Positions 15,922 through 24,298 of a stretch of 64,000 nucleotides of DNA are shown here, one piece after another. The DNA lies in the NCBI RefSeq assembly GCF_026341815.1, contig NZ_JAPENX010000003.1, positions 1-64,000 on the forward strand. The letters are read 5' to 3'. Under the pieces are notes generated by a model, which saw only the letters and a program-made list of their open reading frames with translations, made no database searches and was not told the DNA's origin. The position numbers were made by a program, and so were the translations under genes. Source of the DNA: Streptomyces sp. NBC_00572. Its GTDB lineage: Bacteria; Actinomycetota; Actinomycetes; Streptomycetales; Streptomycetaceae. Numbering within the stretch: position 1 is the stretch's first letter; each line of letters starts with the position of its first letter.

Positions 15922-16281
15922 ATGCCGAAGCATGACGAGCTGCTCGTTGACGTCGCCACGTTGGTGGAGTCCGGGCAGAGCAATCAGATGTCCTTGACGG
16001 TGGTCACCGGTGGAGCTGTCATCACCGGTCGGCTGGCGCCCGAAGCGGTGTGGAGGCAGCGGGTCTCGGAGGTCCTGGCGGACTCCGCCCGCCTGGGAGG
16101 GTTCTCCGCCGCCTTCACCGCTACGACACGGAGGGACGGGCCGCCCGCCTATCTGCACTTCCACATGGCGCGGATCCTTCAGGGCACGGTGGGGATCCCG
16201 GAGACGGGGGGAATGTACCGCGTCTCGATCGCGGACGTCAGCGCCTGGACCATGGGCGACTTCAGCTACTCCGATCACTGA
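15922..16281 (+). CDS. hypothetical protein, possibly GvpU-like
   Basis: 119 residues from the ATG at 15922. The pattern is an N-terminal acidic helix (MPKHDELLVDVATLVESGQS), then NQMSLTVVTGGAVITGRLAP, a variable helix and a long beta segment ending in MYRVSIADVSAWTMG. The order of a short helix followed by a surface-expression-like VVTGGAVITGRL strand pair reminds me of the gas-vesicle accessory protein GvpU, but no other gas-vesicle gene is in the window. A soluble protein of unknown function is the safe call. Codon bias supports a real gene. Confidence 0.6.
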   Translation: MPKHDELLVDVATLVESGQSNQMSLTVVTGGAVITGRLAPEAVWRQRVSEVLADSARLGGFSAAFTATTRRDGPPAYLHFHMARILQGTVGIPETGGMYRVSIADVSAWTMGDFSYSDH

Positions 16282-16757
16282 CCCCGCGCCGCGTCACGGA
16301 CCACATGCCAACTACCAGCACGCGCTCGAAGTCCGTGAGAGGCCCTCAGATCCCACCTGAGGCCCCCACGGTTCCGCAGCCGATTCCTGCGAGAGGACTT
16401 CCCCAGCCGCCGAGGAAGGTGACCGAGCCGGGGTACGTTCCCGCCCGTCGGTCGCTGTTGCCCTACCTCCACCCTCCGTCGTCAACTTGCCACGGCTTCC
16501 GGGCGCTCTACGAACGGCTCCGAAAGCAGGCGGCGCCACCGGCGGTGAACGGCCGGTGTGGCGCACTCCGCCATCTCACACCTGAGCGGGTGGTGGCTGC
16601 GGCCTCGGAGGTCCGGCTCGGACGCACCGTGTCGATGGCGGCTCCGATCGAGACTGTACCGGGCCCCGACGATCCTGAGCCCGCGGTGCACCGCATGGCC
16701 GGCCCCAGCCCGCGCGATCTCGACTCCGACGCGCTCCACTTCGCCACCGACGGCACG
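16282..16757. other. gene-free interval
   Basis: 476 bp between the hypothetical gene and the OLD-nuclease stub. Long frames exist on both strands but show no motif, and composition suggests decayed sequence. If the rest of the OLD gene was once here, nothing recognisable is left. Confidence 0.4.
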
Positions 16758-16964
16758 GATCTGCGACAGCCTGGAACCCCGGCCCGCGCGCAGCTCCCCC
16801 TCGGCGTCACGAAGCGGGCGAAGGTACGTGGCCTTCAAGTGCTCCCGCGCCTTGCCGTCCACACCGGGCGTCAGCTCCAGTTCGAGCGCATCTCCCGTTT
16901 CCTCGGGCGATCTCCGGGCACCGAAGACACGGAAGTTCTCAGCCGTCAGCGTGGCCAGATACAC
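16758..16964 (-). pseudogene. remnant of an OLD-family ATP-dependent endonuclease
   Basis: From the GTG at 16964 the frame reads VYLATLTAENFRVFGARR and LELELTPGVDG, the N-terminus of RecF/OLD-type ATPases. It then jumps directly to AREHLKATYLRPLRDAEGEL, RAGRGSRLSQI, which in full proteins lies over 100 residues downstream of the Walker A motif. The P-loop, the rest of the ATPase and the Toprim nuclease domain are all absent. OLD proteins act in phage defence, so this is the stub of a lost defence or repair gene. Confidence 0.7.
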
Positions 16965-17497
16965 GGCACCCCCGCCGAAGGGCCGGCGCCCCAGGTGGGC
17001 GCAGGCGCATCCCCCGCGGCACACTCCCCAGTCGTGCGCGGCTGTTCGGGAAGTCGTACGACTCGAACCAGCCTCCGCGAACGGCTGCCCGCCCCACGGG
17101 GCCAGCAGCGCCACACATGGGGGATCGCAACCTACGACCGACCTTGGCGCATCCATCGGAACCGGTCTGTCGCAGATGTCGGAGTTCAGCGCTGCGTAGT
17201 CAGCACCAAGTCAGCACGGGAGGGGTTGGCACGGGTGCTGACATGGGGTTTCAGTCAGCACGAAACCAGCACGGGAGTCAGCAGCGCGCCACCAAAACGC
17301 GTCCGATCAGCGCAACCCGGACAGCCCCTCTCCGGGCCCCTCCCGGGCCTTCGGCGGGGTCGCGACAGCAGGCCATGGAGGCCGCGCGCACACGGCACAC
17401 CCGAACTATGGTGTCCCACCACATACGTCCCTGACCTGCATCTTCCTACGGTATGGCGACACCGAATCGTCCCCGCACTTGCCTGGAAGTGGTGCAC
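16965..17497. other. gene-free interval with GTCAGCAC repeats
   Basis: 533 bp upstream of the MHS transporter. It holds the repeat cluster at 17199-17283 and must contain the transporter promoter, which I could not place with confidence. No RNA gene or attachment site was recognised. Confidence 0.4.
17199..17283. repeat. cluster of GTCAGCAC 8-mers
   Basis: Exact direct copies at 17199-17206, 17210-17217 and 17254-17261, an inverted copy at 17235-17242 and a degenerate copy at 17277-17284. Related CAGCACGGG words recur between them. Five sites in 85 bp is far above chance for an 8-mer. Confidence 0.6.
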
Positions 17498-18865
17498 ATG
17501 GCCGCCGCAACAACCTCCCCGACCCCACCCGGCTCCCTCAAGCGGATCGTCGCCGCCAGTCTCATCGGCACCACCATCGAGTGGTACGACTTCTTCCTGT
17601 ACGGGTCCGCCGCCGCGCTCGTGTTCAACAAGCTGTTCTTTCCCGAGTCCGATCCGCTCGTCGGGACCCTGCTGTCCTTCCTGACGTACGCGGTCGGGTT
17701 CGCGGCCCGACCCCTCGGGGCGCTGGTGTTCGGGCACTACGGCGACCGGCTGGGGCGGAAGAAGCTGCTGGTGCTCAGCTTGCTGCTGATGGGTGGGGCC
17801 ACCTTCGCCATCGGGTTGCTGCCGACGCACGCGACCGTCGGGTCCGCCGCCCCGGTGCTGCTGACCGTGCTGCGGCTCGTGCAGGGGTTCGCGCTGGGTG
17901 GTGAGTGGGGCGGGGCCGTCCTGCTCGTGTCCGAGCACGGGGACGCCAAGCGGCGCGGGTTCTGGGCCTCGTGGCCGCAGACGGGCGCGCCGGCCGGGCA
18001 GTTGCTCGCGACCGGGGTGCTGTCGGCACTGACCGCGCTGCTCTCCGATGCCTCCTTCGCCGCCTGGGGCTGGCGTGTTCCCTTCCTGCTCTCCGGTGTG
18101 CTCGTGATCGTCGGCCTCTGGATCCGGCTCTCGGTCGACGAGTCGCCCGTCTTCAAGGCGGCCCTCGCCGCCGCCGAGGAGCGCAAGGCGGTCGCCGGGC
18201 AGGTCGAGAAGACGCCGCTGGTCGCCGTGTTGCGTCACCACTGGCGGGACGTCCTGATCGCGATGGGCGCGCGCATGGCGGAGAACATCTCGTACTACGT
18301 GATCACCGCGTTCATCCTCGTGTACGCGACCACCCAGGTCGGCCTCTCCAAGCAGACCGCCCTCAACGCCGTCCTCATCGGTTCCGCCGTCCACTTCGCG
18401 GTGATCCCGCTCTGGGGCGCGCTGTCCGACCGGCTCGGCCGCCGTCCCGTGTACCTCATCGGCGCGATCGGTGTCGGTGCCTGGATGTTCCCGTTCTTCA
18501 TGCTCATCGACCGGGGCACCTTCGGCAGCCTGCTCCTCGCGGTCACCGTCGGTCTGGTCCTGCACGGAGCGATGTACGCGCCGCAGGCCGCGTTCTTCTC
18601 CGAGATGTTCGCGACCCGGATGCGCTACTCCGGTGCCTCCATCGGCGCCCAGTTCTCCTCCGTGGCCGCCGGCGCGCCCGCCCCGCTCATCGCGACGGCG
18701 CTCCTCGCCGACTTCGGCAACTCGACCCCGATCGCGCTGTACGTGATCGCCGCCGCGCTGCTCACCGTGGTCGCCATCGCCTGCGCCAAGGAGACCCGCG
18801 ACCGGGACCTCGGCGAGATCGAGGAGCGGACCGCCGCCGACGCCAAGGTCGGCGTCGACGCCTGA
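17498..18865 (+). CDS. MHS-family MFS transporter
   Basis: 455 residues, 12 predicted membrane helices. TIEWYDFFLYGSAAALVFNK near the start is the hallmark of the metabolite:H+ symporter (MHS) family. GHYGDRLGRKK is the loop 2-3 motif, and RLVQGFALGGEWGGAVLLVS is the helix 4-5 signature. ATRMRYSGASIG lies in the second half. Relatives carry shikimate, proline/betaine, alpha-ketoglutarate or dicarboxylates; the substrate cannot be read here. ATG 17498 is chosen over the in-frame ATG at 17453 because it opens directly before the conserved region. It faces the PucR/3-hydroxybutyrate dehydrogenase pair, so a small organic acid is plausible. Confidence 0.9.
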   Translation: MAAATTSPTPPGSLKRIVAASLIGTTIEWYDFFLYGSAAALVFNKLFFPESDPLVGTLLSFLTYAVGFAARPLGALVFGHYGDRLGRKKLLVLSLLLMGGATFAIGLLPTHATVGSAAPVLLTVLRLVQGFALGGEWGGAVLLVSEHGDAKRRGFWASWPQTGAPAGQLLATGVLSALTALLSDASFAAWGWRVPFLLSGVLVIVGLWIRLSVDESPVFKAALAAAEERKAVAGQVEKTPLVAVLRHHWRDVLIAMGARMAENISYYVITAFILVYATTQVGLSKQTALNAVLIGSAVHFAVIPLWGALSDRLGRRPVYLIGAIGVGAWMFPFFMLIDRGTFGSLLLAVTVGLVLHGAMYAPQAAFFSEMFATRMRYSGASIGAQFSSVAAGAPAPLIATALLADFGNSTPIALYVIAAALLTVVAIACAKETRDRDLGEIEERTAADAKVGVDA

Positions 18866-18892
18866 GACGCCTGAGACTTCTGAGAGGCCTGA
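18857..18892 (+). repeat. tandem 9-bp repeat carrying four in-frame stops
   Basis: GACGCCTGA, the last two codons plus stop of the MHS transporter gene, is repeated directly after it: GACGCCTGA (18866-18874), GACTTCTGA (18875-18883) and GAGGCCTGA (18884-18892). All copies are in frame, giving four successive TGA codons. Confidence 0.8.
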
Positions 18893-18910
18893 GGCGTACT
18901 ACAGCGTCGG

Positions 18911-18954
18911 ACGGCCCGGTGCCCCGCTCGTCGACGAGCGGGGCACCGGGCCGT
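18911..18954. terminator. bidirectional terminator
   Basis: A perfect 20-bp stem (starting ACGGCCCGGTGCC) with a TCGA loop lies between the convergent transporter and PucR-type genes. It would serve both directions. Confidence 0.85.
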
Positions 18955-18957
18955 CCT

Positions 18958-20862
18958 CTACTTTCCCGTGACCGTGACCGTGACCGCGTCCGAGAGTGCG
19001 TGCAGGCGCAGTGCCAGCTGGATCTCCAGGGCCCGGGACGGGGACTGCCAGTCCGGGCCGAGGAGTCGGCCGACGCGTTCCAGGCGCTGGGCCACCGTGT
19101 TGACGTGGACGTGGAGGTCGTCCTTGGTCCGGGCCGGGCTCATCCCGCTCGCGAAGTACGCGTCCAGGGTGCGGACCAGGTCCGTGCCCCTGCGCCGGTC
19201 GTACGCGACGACCTGGCCCACCGTGCGTTCGACGAAGCCGTGGATGTCGCGGCTGTCGGCGAGCAGCAGGCCGAGGAAGCCGAGGTCCTCGGCGGCGGCG
19301 CCCTGGCCCGAGCGGTGCAGGAGCCGGAGCGCGTCGAGGCAGCGGCGGGCCTCCTCGTACGCGACGGCCACCTGGTCCGGGTGGTCCAGGGGCGCGCGTA
19401 CGGGAGCGGAGGCGCCGACGGTGACCGGTTCGCGCAGGGTGCCGCCCAGGCTTCTCGCGGTCTGGCGGGCGAGGTCGGCGGCGTTCTCGCCGGGGCCGAG
19501 GGGCAGGAGAAGGACCGTTCCGCCGTCGCGGGCCGAGGCGAGTCCGTGGCGGGTCGCGGCCAGGTGGGTGGCGGCCGACCACAGGCGCTGGCGGTCGGCG
19601 CTCTCGCGGCCGCCCGCATCGGGATCGGCCGCGCCGCCGGCCCGGTCGATCCGGGCGGCGAGCACCACGTGCGGGGCTTCGCTGTCGGTACGGAGCCGGG
19701 CCGCGCGTTCCCGGAGCAGCCGGCGGTCCCGGTCGGGGGCGTCGAGGAGGTCGTCGAGGAGTTCGCCCCGAACCCGCTGCTCGGCCTCGCCCGCGGATCG
19801 GCGGGCGAGCAGGAGGAGGGAGGTGACCAGCGCGGCACGTTCCAGGGTGCGCTGGTCGACCGGGTCGAGGTCCGGCTGGCCGTGCAGCACGAGGGCGCCC
19901 AGGGTCTCGCCGCCGGCGGAGACGGCGGCCACCCAGTCGTCGCCCTCGCGGACCGCGTGGCCCCCGGCGCGGCGGGCGGCTCCCGCGCCCTCCTCGGTGA
20001 ACTCGACCGTTCCGCCGAGGACTTCGGAGACGGCGTCGGCCACGTCGTGGACACCGCCGCCGTGCAGGACCAGCTCGGACAGCCGGTCGTGGACCTCCGA
20101 GGCGCGCTCGATGACCCCGCTGTGCTCGCGGATGATGTCGTTGGCGCGCTCCAGTTCCGCGAGGGCCGAGCGGGTCTCGGCCAGGAGGTTGGCCGTGTCG
20201 ATGGCGACGGCGGCGTGCGCGGCGAACGAGCCGAGCAGCGCGACCTGTTCGCGCTCGAAGACCCTCGCCCTGCGGTCGGCGGCGAACAGGACGCCGATGA
20301 CCTGGCTGCCGAGGCTGAGCGGGACGCCGAGGATGGCGACGAGGCCCTCGTCCCGTACTGCCGTGTCGATGGTCCGGGTGTGCTGGAAGCGCGCGTCGTC
20401 GAAGTAGTCGTCGGTGACGTACGGGCGGGCCGTCTGGGCGACGAGACCGCCGAGCCCCTCGCCCATGCCCAGTCTGAGCTGCTGGAAGCGGGCGGAGACC
20501 GAGCCCTCGGTGACCCGCATGTACGTGTCTCCGGCGGCCGGGTCGTTGAGGCTGAGATAGGCGCACTCGGTGCCGAGGAGCGAGCGGGCGCGCTGGACGA
20601 TGGCGCGCAGCACGGCGTCGAGGTCGCGGAGTCCCGCGAGGTCGTGGGCGGTGGCGAAGAGCGCGGACAGTTCCGCCTCGCGCCGCCGCCGTCCCTCCAG
20701 CTCGGCCCGGACCCGCAGGGCGAGCTGCTTGGCCTCTTCGAGTTCGGCCAGCGCCTCGGGGCCCGCGCCGCTCGCACGGGCGAGCAGCACGGGCCTGTCG
20801 TAGGCCTCCGTCGCGGCTCCCCGGGAGAGGAGTTCGAGATAGGAGACGTGTTCGTGGGACAT
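18958..20862 (-). CDS. GAF-domain PucR/CdaR-type transcriptional regulator
   Basis: 634 residues from the ATG at 20862. An N-terminal coiled region (ALAELEEAKQLALRVRAELE) is followed by a GAF domain of about 150 residues (LRAIVQRARSLLGTECAYLS to HAAVAIDTANLLAE) that likely senses a small ligand. A central PucR-like region ends in the C-terminal PucR HTH (TLDAYFASGMSPARTKDDLH, VHVNTVAQRLERVGRLLG). It probably controls the upstream 3-hydroxybutyrate dehydrogenase gene on the same strand and perhaps the convergent transporter. No strong ribosome-binding site is seen, and a GTG at 20919 is the alternative start. Confidence 0.85.
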   Translation of the reverse strand: MSHEHVSYLELLSRGAATEAYDRPVLLARASGAGPEALAELEEAKQLALRVRAELEGRRRREAELSALFATAHDLAGLRDLDAVLRAIVQRARSLLGTECAYLSLNDPAAGDTYMRVTEGSVSARFQQLRLGMGEGLGGLVAQTARPYVTDDYFDDARFQHTRTIDTAVRDEGLVAILGVPLSLGSQVIGVLFAADRRARVFEREQVALLGSFAAHAAVAIDTANLLAETRSALAELERANDIIREHSGVIERASEVHDRLSELVLHGGGVHDVADAVSEVLGGTVEFTEEGAGAARRAGGHAVREGDDWVAAVSAGGETLGALVLHGQPDLDPVDQRTLERAALVTSLLLLARRSAGEAEQRVRGELLDDLLDAPDRDRRLLRERAARLRTDSEAPHVVLAARIDRAGGAADPDAGGRESADRQRLWSAATHLAATRHGLASARDGGTVLLLPLGPGENAADLARQTARSLGGTLREPVTVGASAPVRAPLDHPDQVAVAYEEARRCLDALRLLHRSGQGAAAEDLGFLGLLLADSRDIHGFVERTVGQVVAYDRRRGTDLVRTLDAYFASGMSPARTKDDLHVHVNTVAQRLERVGRLLGPDWQSPSRALEIQLALRLHALSDAVTVTVTGK

Positions 20863-20939
20863 GGACACAGGGATACCTGCCGAACGTGTGGTCGCACCAC
20901 CCCTGTGGACAACCTTCACAGGGACATCAGGGGCAACCT

Positions 20940-21815
20940 TCAGTGGGCGGTCCAGCCGCCGTCGAGGGTGAGGGAGGTACCGGTGATGAACGAGGCCTGG
21001 GCGGTGCAGAGGTAGAGGACGGCCTCGGCGACCTCGTCCGGTTCGATGAGCCGCTTGAGCGCCGAGTCCTTCAGGAGGACCTCGGAGAGGACGCGCTCCG
21101 GGGGGATGCCGTGGGCCGCGGCCTGGTCGGTGATCTGCCGTTCGACGAGCGGGGTGCGCACATAGCCGGGGTTGACGCAGTTGGAGGTGACCCCGTGCGG
21201 GGCGCCTTCCAGGGCGGCGGTCTTGGAGAGGCCCTCCAGGCCGTGCTTGGCGGCCACGTACGCGGACTTGAAGGCGGAGGCGCGCAGCCCGTGGACGGAG
21301 GAGATGTTGACGATCCGGCCCCAGCCCTGGGCGTACATGTGCGGCAGGGCACCCCGGATGAGGCGGAACGGTGCTTCCAGCATCACGGTGAGCACGGTGT
21401 GGAAGACGTCCGGCGGGAACTCGTGGAGGGGGCGGACGAGCTGGAGTCCGGCGTTGTTGACCAGGATGTCGGCGCCGTCGGCGGCGGCCTCGGCGGCGTC
21501 CAGGTCGGTGAGGTCGAGCAGCCGGGGTTCGAGGCTCCCGGAGAGCGCGGCGGCCTCCTCGGCCAGGGTCTCCAGGCCCTCGGCCGCGCGGTCGACGGCT
21601 CTGACCCGGGCCCCCGAGGCGGCGAGCCGCAGCGCGCAGGCGCGCCCGATGCCGCCGGCTGCGCCGGTGACGACCGCGGTGCGGCCGGTGAGGTCGAGGG
21701 CGACGGCATGGGGCCGGGGTGCGGCGGAGACCGAGCCGGGACCGGACACGGAGTCCGGACCCGCTGCGGAATCGAGATCCGTTGCGGCACCGGGGACGGT
21801 GATGGGGGCGCTCAT
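20940..21815 (-). CDS. 3-hydroxybutyrate dehydrogenase (SDR family)
   Basis: 291 residues. The Rossmann motif is AVVTGAAGGIGRACALRLAA; ILVNNAGLQLVRPLHEFPPD contains NNAG. The catalytic Ser/Tyr/Lys lie in NISSVHGLRAS and AYVAAKHGLEG, with CVNPGYVRTPLVERQI and TLDGGW at the end. The motif set matches bacterial 3-hydroxybutyrate dehydrogenases (NAD-dependent conversion to acetoacetate). A Gly/Pro/Ser-rich tail of about 35 residues precedes the Rossmann fold. ATG 21815 is used (GGTGCGGAG upstream). Probably co-transcribed with the PucR-type regulator. Confidence 0.87.
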   Translation of the reverse strand: MSAPITVPGAATDLDSAAGPDSVSGPGSVSAAPRPHAVALDLTGRTAVVTGAAGGIGRACALRLAASGARVRAVDRAAEGLETLAEEAAALSGSLEPRLLDLTDLDAAEAAADGADILVNNAGLQLVRPLHEFPPDVFHTVLTVMLEAPFRLIRGALPHMYAQGWGRIVNISSVHGLRASAFKSAYVAAKHGLEGLSKTAALEGAPHGVTSNCVNPGYVRTPLVERQITDQAAAHGIPPERVLSEVLLKDSALKRLIEPDEVAEAVLYLCTAQASFITGTSLTLDGGWTAH

Positions 21816-21870
21816 GCTCCGCACCCTATGAAGGGCCCACTCCCCCACCGATGTGCTCCGGTCCCATAGT

Positions 21871-22353
21871 TCAGCTGGTTTCTGTGGTGCGGAACCATGT
21901 GGGTTCGTCGGCCAGCGCCTTCTCGATCCGCAGATACGAGAAACGCTTCATCTCCGGCAGGTCGTCCACGTCGAACCAGCCGACCTCGGTCGACTCGTCG
22001 TCGTTCACCCGTGCCTCACCGCCCACCGCGCGGCAGCGGAAGGAGACGTCCAGGAACTGGCACTGGTCGCCGTTGGGGTAGACGACGGGCTTGCGGAGGG
22101 TCTCGACGAGCACGATCCGCTCGACCTCGCACCGCACGGCGGTCTCCTCGAAGACCTCGCGCACCGCGCAGTCGGCGGGCTGCTCGCCGGGCTCGACGAT
22201 GCCACCGATGACCGCCCAGCGTCCGTTGTCGGCGCGCCGGCCGAGCAGCACCCGGCCCCGGTCGTCGAAGACGACGGCGCTCACCCCGGGCAGGAAGAGG
22301 AGCTGGTGGCCGGCAGTCTCGCGCAGGGCCCGGATGAAGTCAGGGGTAGCCAT
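21871..22353 (-). CDS. Nudix hydrolase
   Basis: 160 residues. The Nudix box is GGIVEPGEQPADCAVREVFEETA, here given in parts: GGIVEPGEQP then REVFEETA, matching GX5EX7REUXEEXGU except for Ala in place of Gly. The surrounding sequence (PGVSAVVFDDRGRVLLGRRA, WAVIGG) is typical of nucleoside-diphosphate-linked pyrophosphatases. DVSFRCRAVGGEARVNDDES suggests a MutT/ADP-ribose-type fold. The substrate is unknown. It is transcribed alone between the dehydrogenase and the Lnt gene. Confidence 0.9.
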   Translation of the reverse strand: MATPDFIRALRETAGHQLLFLPGVSAVVFDDRGRVLLGRRADNGRWAVIGGIVEPGEQPADCAVREVFEETAVRCEVERIVLVETLRKPVVYPNGDQCQFLDVSFRCRAVGGEARVNDDESTEVGWFDVDDLPEMKRFSYLRIEKALADEPTWFRTTETS

Positions 22354-22418
22354 GCCCCCGACCCTAGATCATCTACGGACCGGGCCACGGGCCCTCTTTC
22401 CCGGGCCCTGGTTCCGCT

Positions 22419-24146
22419 TCACTCGGACCGCGTGCGCCGGGACCGTACCGAACGGAAGGCCGACCAGCCGAGACCGGCCGCCGCGAGCGCCACGAGCAGG
22501 GCCTCCGGCAGGGTGCCCATCCGGGTCGCCGGGGTCAGCGAGGAGCGCAGCGGCACCTTCTCGACCAGGACGTCCGGGGTGAACATCTTCGTCTCCGCGA
22601 CGATCTCGCCGTCGGGGCGGATGATGGCGCTGACCCCGCTGGTGACGGGCACGACGACCGACCGGCTGTGCTCGACGGCCCGCACCCGGGACATCGCGAG
22701 CTGCTGGTAGGTCATCTCGCTGCGGCCGAAGGTGGCGTTGTTGCTGGGTACGGAGATGAGCTGGGCGCCGTGCGTGACGGTGTCGCGCACGGCCCAGTCG
22801 AAGGCCGCCTCGTAGCAGGTGGCGAGGCCCACCTTCGTACCGGCCAGGTCGAAGACGCCGATCTTCGTGCCGGCGCCGAAGTCGCGGCTCACGCGGTCGA
22901 CGTTGCTGTTGAAGATGCGGACGAAGGGCCGCATCGGGATGTACTCGCCGAAGGGCTGGACGTGCCGCTTGTCGTACGTGGCGACGGGGCCGCGGTCCGG
23001 GTCCCACTCGATGAGGGTGTTGCGGAGCTTGCCGGTCTCGGGCGCGATGACCGCGCCGACCACGGTCGGTACGCCGATCTCCCGGACAGCACCCTGGATG
23101 ACGTCGGCCGCGTCGGCGTTCGCGTACGGGTCGATGTCGGAGGAGTTCTCGGGCCAGAGGACGAAGTCGGGCTGGGGCGCGCGGCCGGCCTTCACGTCCT
23201 CGGCGAGTTCGCGGGTGCGGGCGGCGTGGTTGTCCAGGACGGCCCGGCGCTGGGCGTTGAAGTCGAAGCCGAGGCGGGGCACGTTGCCCTGGACGGCGGC
23301 GACGGTGGCGGTGCCGTCCTCGGCCGAGTCGTCGACGAGCGGCAGCGCCGCGAGGGCGCCGGTGACCGGGACGAGCACGGCGAGCGCGGCGGCGACGAGC
23401 GGGCCGCGCGGGGAGGTCCTGGCGCCGGTGCGGGTACCGGAGGCACTGTCCGCGCCGGTGGCGGTGTCCGCGACGGTGGCGGCGTCCGTACCAGGGGTGG
23501 TGTCCGTGCCCGATGCCGTGCCCGGGCCGGGCTCCGTGCCCGTGGCCCGGCGGGCCTGGATCTGGCGGTACGTCTCGTACAGGCCGAAGCCGCAGAGGGC
23601 GACGGCGAAGCCGAGCACTGGGGTGCCGCCCACGGCGGCGAGCGGCAGGAAGATCCCGTCGGCCTGACCGAAGGCGATCTTGCCCCAGGGGAAGCCGCCG
23701 AACGGCACGCGCGCGCGTGCCGCCTCCGCGAGGATCCACACGGCGGCGGCGAAGACCGGCCACAGCGGAAGCCGGGAGACCGCCGCGATGCCGAGGCCGG
23801 CGACGGCGACGAAGAGCGCCTCGACCGCCGCGAGGGCGAGCCAGGGGCCCGCGCCGACCTCCTCGCCGGTCCAGACGAGGAGCGGCATCAGGAAGCCGAG
23901 CCCGGCGAGGTACCCGAGGCCGAACCCGGCGCGGAGCCGGCGGCCCCGCAGGGTCCAGCCGAGCAATGCGAAGGCCGGCAGGGCGAGCCACCACAGAGGG
24001 CGTGGCGGGAAGCTCAGGTAGAGCAGGAACCCGGACAGCAGAGCCGCCCCGGGCCGTACGAACCGCCGCAGCCGGGACAGCCGGGAACCCGGCGTGGGTG
24101 CGGTGTCGGCTCCGGACGCGTCGACGGGGGTGATGGTGGCGCTCAC
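22419..24146 (-). CDS. lnt: apolipoprotein N-acyltransferase
   Basis: 575 residues. N-terminal helices (GFLLYLSFPPRPLWWLALPA onwards; about six segments to residue 210) are followed by a periplasm-side nitrilase-fold domain. The catalytic triad is visible: Glu in VLWPENSSDIDP (about 332), Lys in YDKRHVQPFGEY (about 392) and Cys in GLATCYEAAF (about 445). It transfers an acyl chain to the N-terminal cysteine of lipoproteins. A Thr/Gly/Asp repeat spacer of about 45 residues (about 215-260) sits between membrane and nitrilase parts. GTG 24146 is the likely start; a longer frame reaches 24272. Confidence 0.93.
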   Translation of the reverse strand: MSATITPVDASGADTAPTPGSRLSRLRRFVRPGAALLSGFLLYLSFPPRPLWWLALPAFALLGWTLRGRRLRAGFGLGYLAGLGFLMPLLVWTGEEVGAGPWLALAAVEALFVAVAGLGIAAVSRLPLWPVFAAAVWILAEAARARVPFGGFPWGKIAFGQADGIFLPLAAVGGTPVLGFAVALCGFGLYETYRQIQARRATGTEPGPGTASGTDTTPGTDAATVADTATGADSASGTRTGARTSPRGPLVAAALAVLVPVTGALAALPLVDDSAEDGTATVAAVQGNVPRLGFDFNAQRRAVLDNHAARTRELAEDVKAGRAPQPDFVLWPENSSDIDPYANADAADVIQGAVREIGVPTVVGAVIAPETGKLRNTLIEWDPDRGPVATYDKRHVQPFGEYIPMRPFVRIFNSNVDRVSRDFGAGTKIGVFDLAGTKVGLATCYEAAFDWAVRDTVTHGAQLISVPSNNATFGRSEMTYQQLAMSRVRAVEHSRSVVVPVTSGVSAIIRPDGEIVAETKMFTPDVLVEKVPLRSSLTPATRMGTLPEALLVALAAAGLGWSAFRSVRSRRTRSE

Positions 24147-24235
24147 CTTGCGGAGTCTACGGGTCGTTCCTGTCGACCGAGGGGAGCGGGAGGGCCGGAT
24201 GACCCGCCCCGGGTCCCGGGGCCACGCCGGTCCGG

Positions 24236-24298
24236 GCGCATCCGGAGTCAGACGGGCGGCCGGTCGGCGCATCCGGAGTCAGACGGGGCGGCCGGTCG
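24236..24298. repeat. 31-bp tandem duplication covering a stop codon
   Basis: Two near-identical copies (24236-24266 and 24267-24298, the second with one extra G). The second copy contains the last codons and stop of the leftward PH-like gene; the first is a ghost of them directly downstream. Confidence 0.8.

Noticed and set aside
10739..17497. tRNA gene or attachment core near the integrase remnant
   Set aside because: No T-loop-like GTTCGAATC word or cloverleaf was seen in this interval on either strand. A computed tRNA scan would be decisive.
16050..17684. Rightward 544-codon frame
   Set aside because: Overlaps a clearly bounded small gene and the OLD stub; composition is non-coding and no motif is present.
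17905..21015. Rightward open frame of about 1036 codons across MFS and PucR-type genes
   Set aside because: Amino-acid composition is dominated by Arg, Pro, Ala and Gly, a mirror of high-GC coding DNA on other frames; no motif and no start signal. The real genes on both strands explain the sequence.
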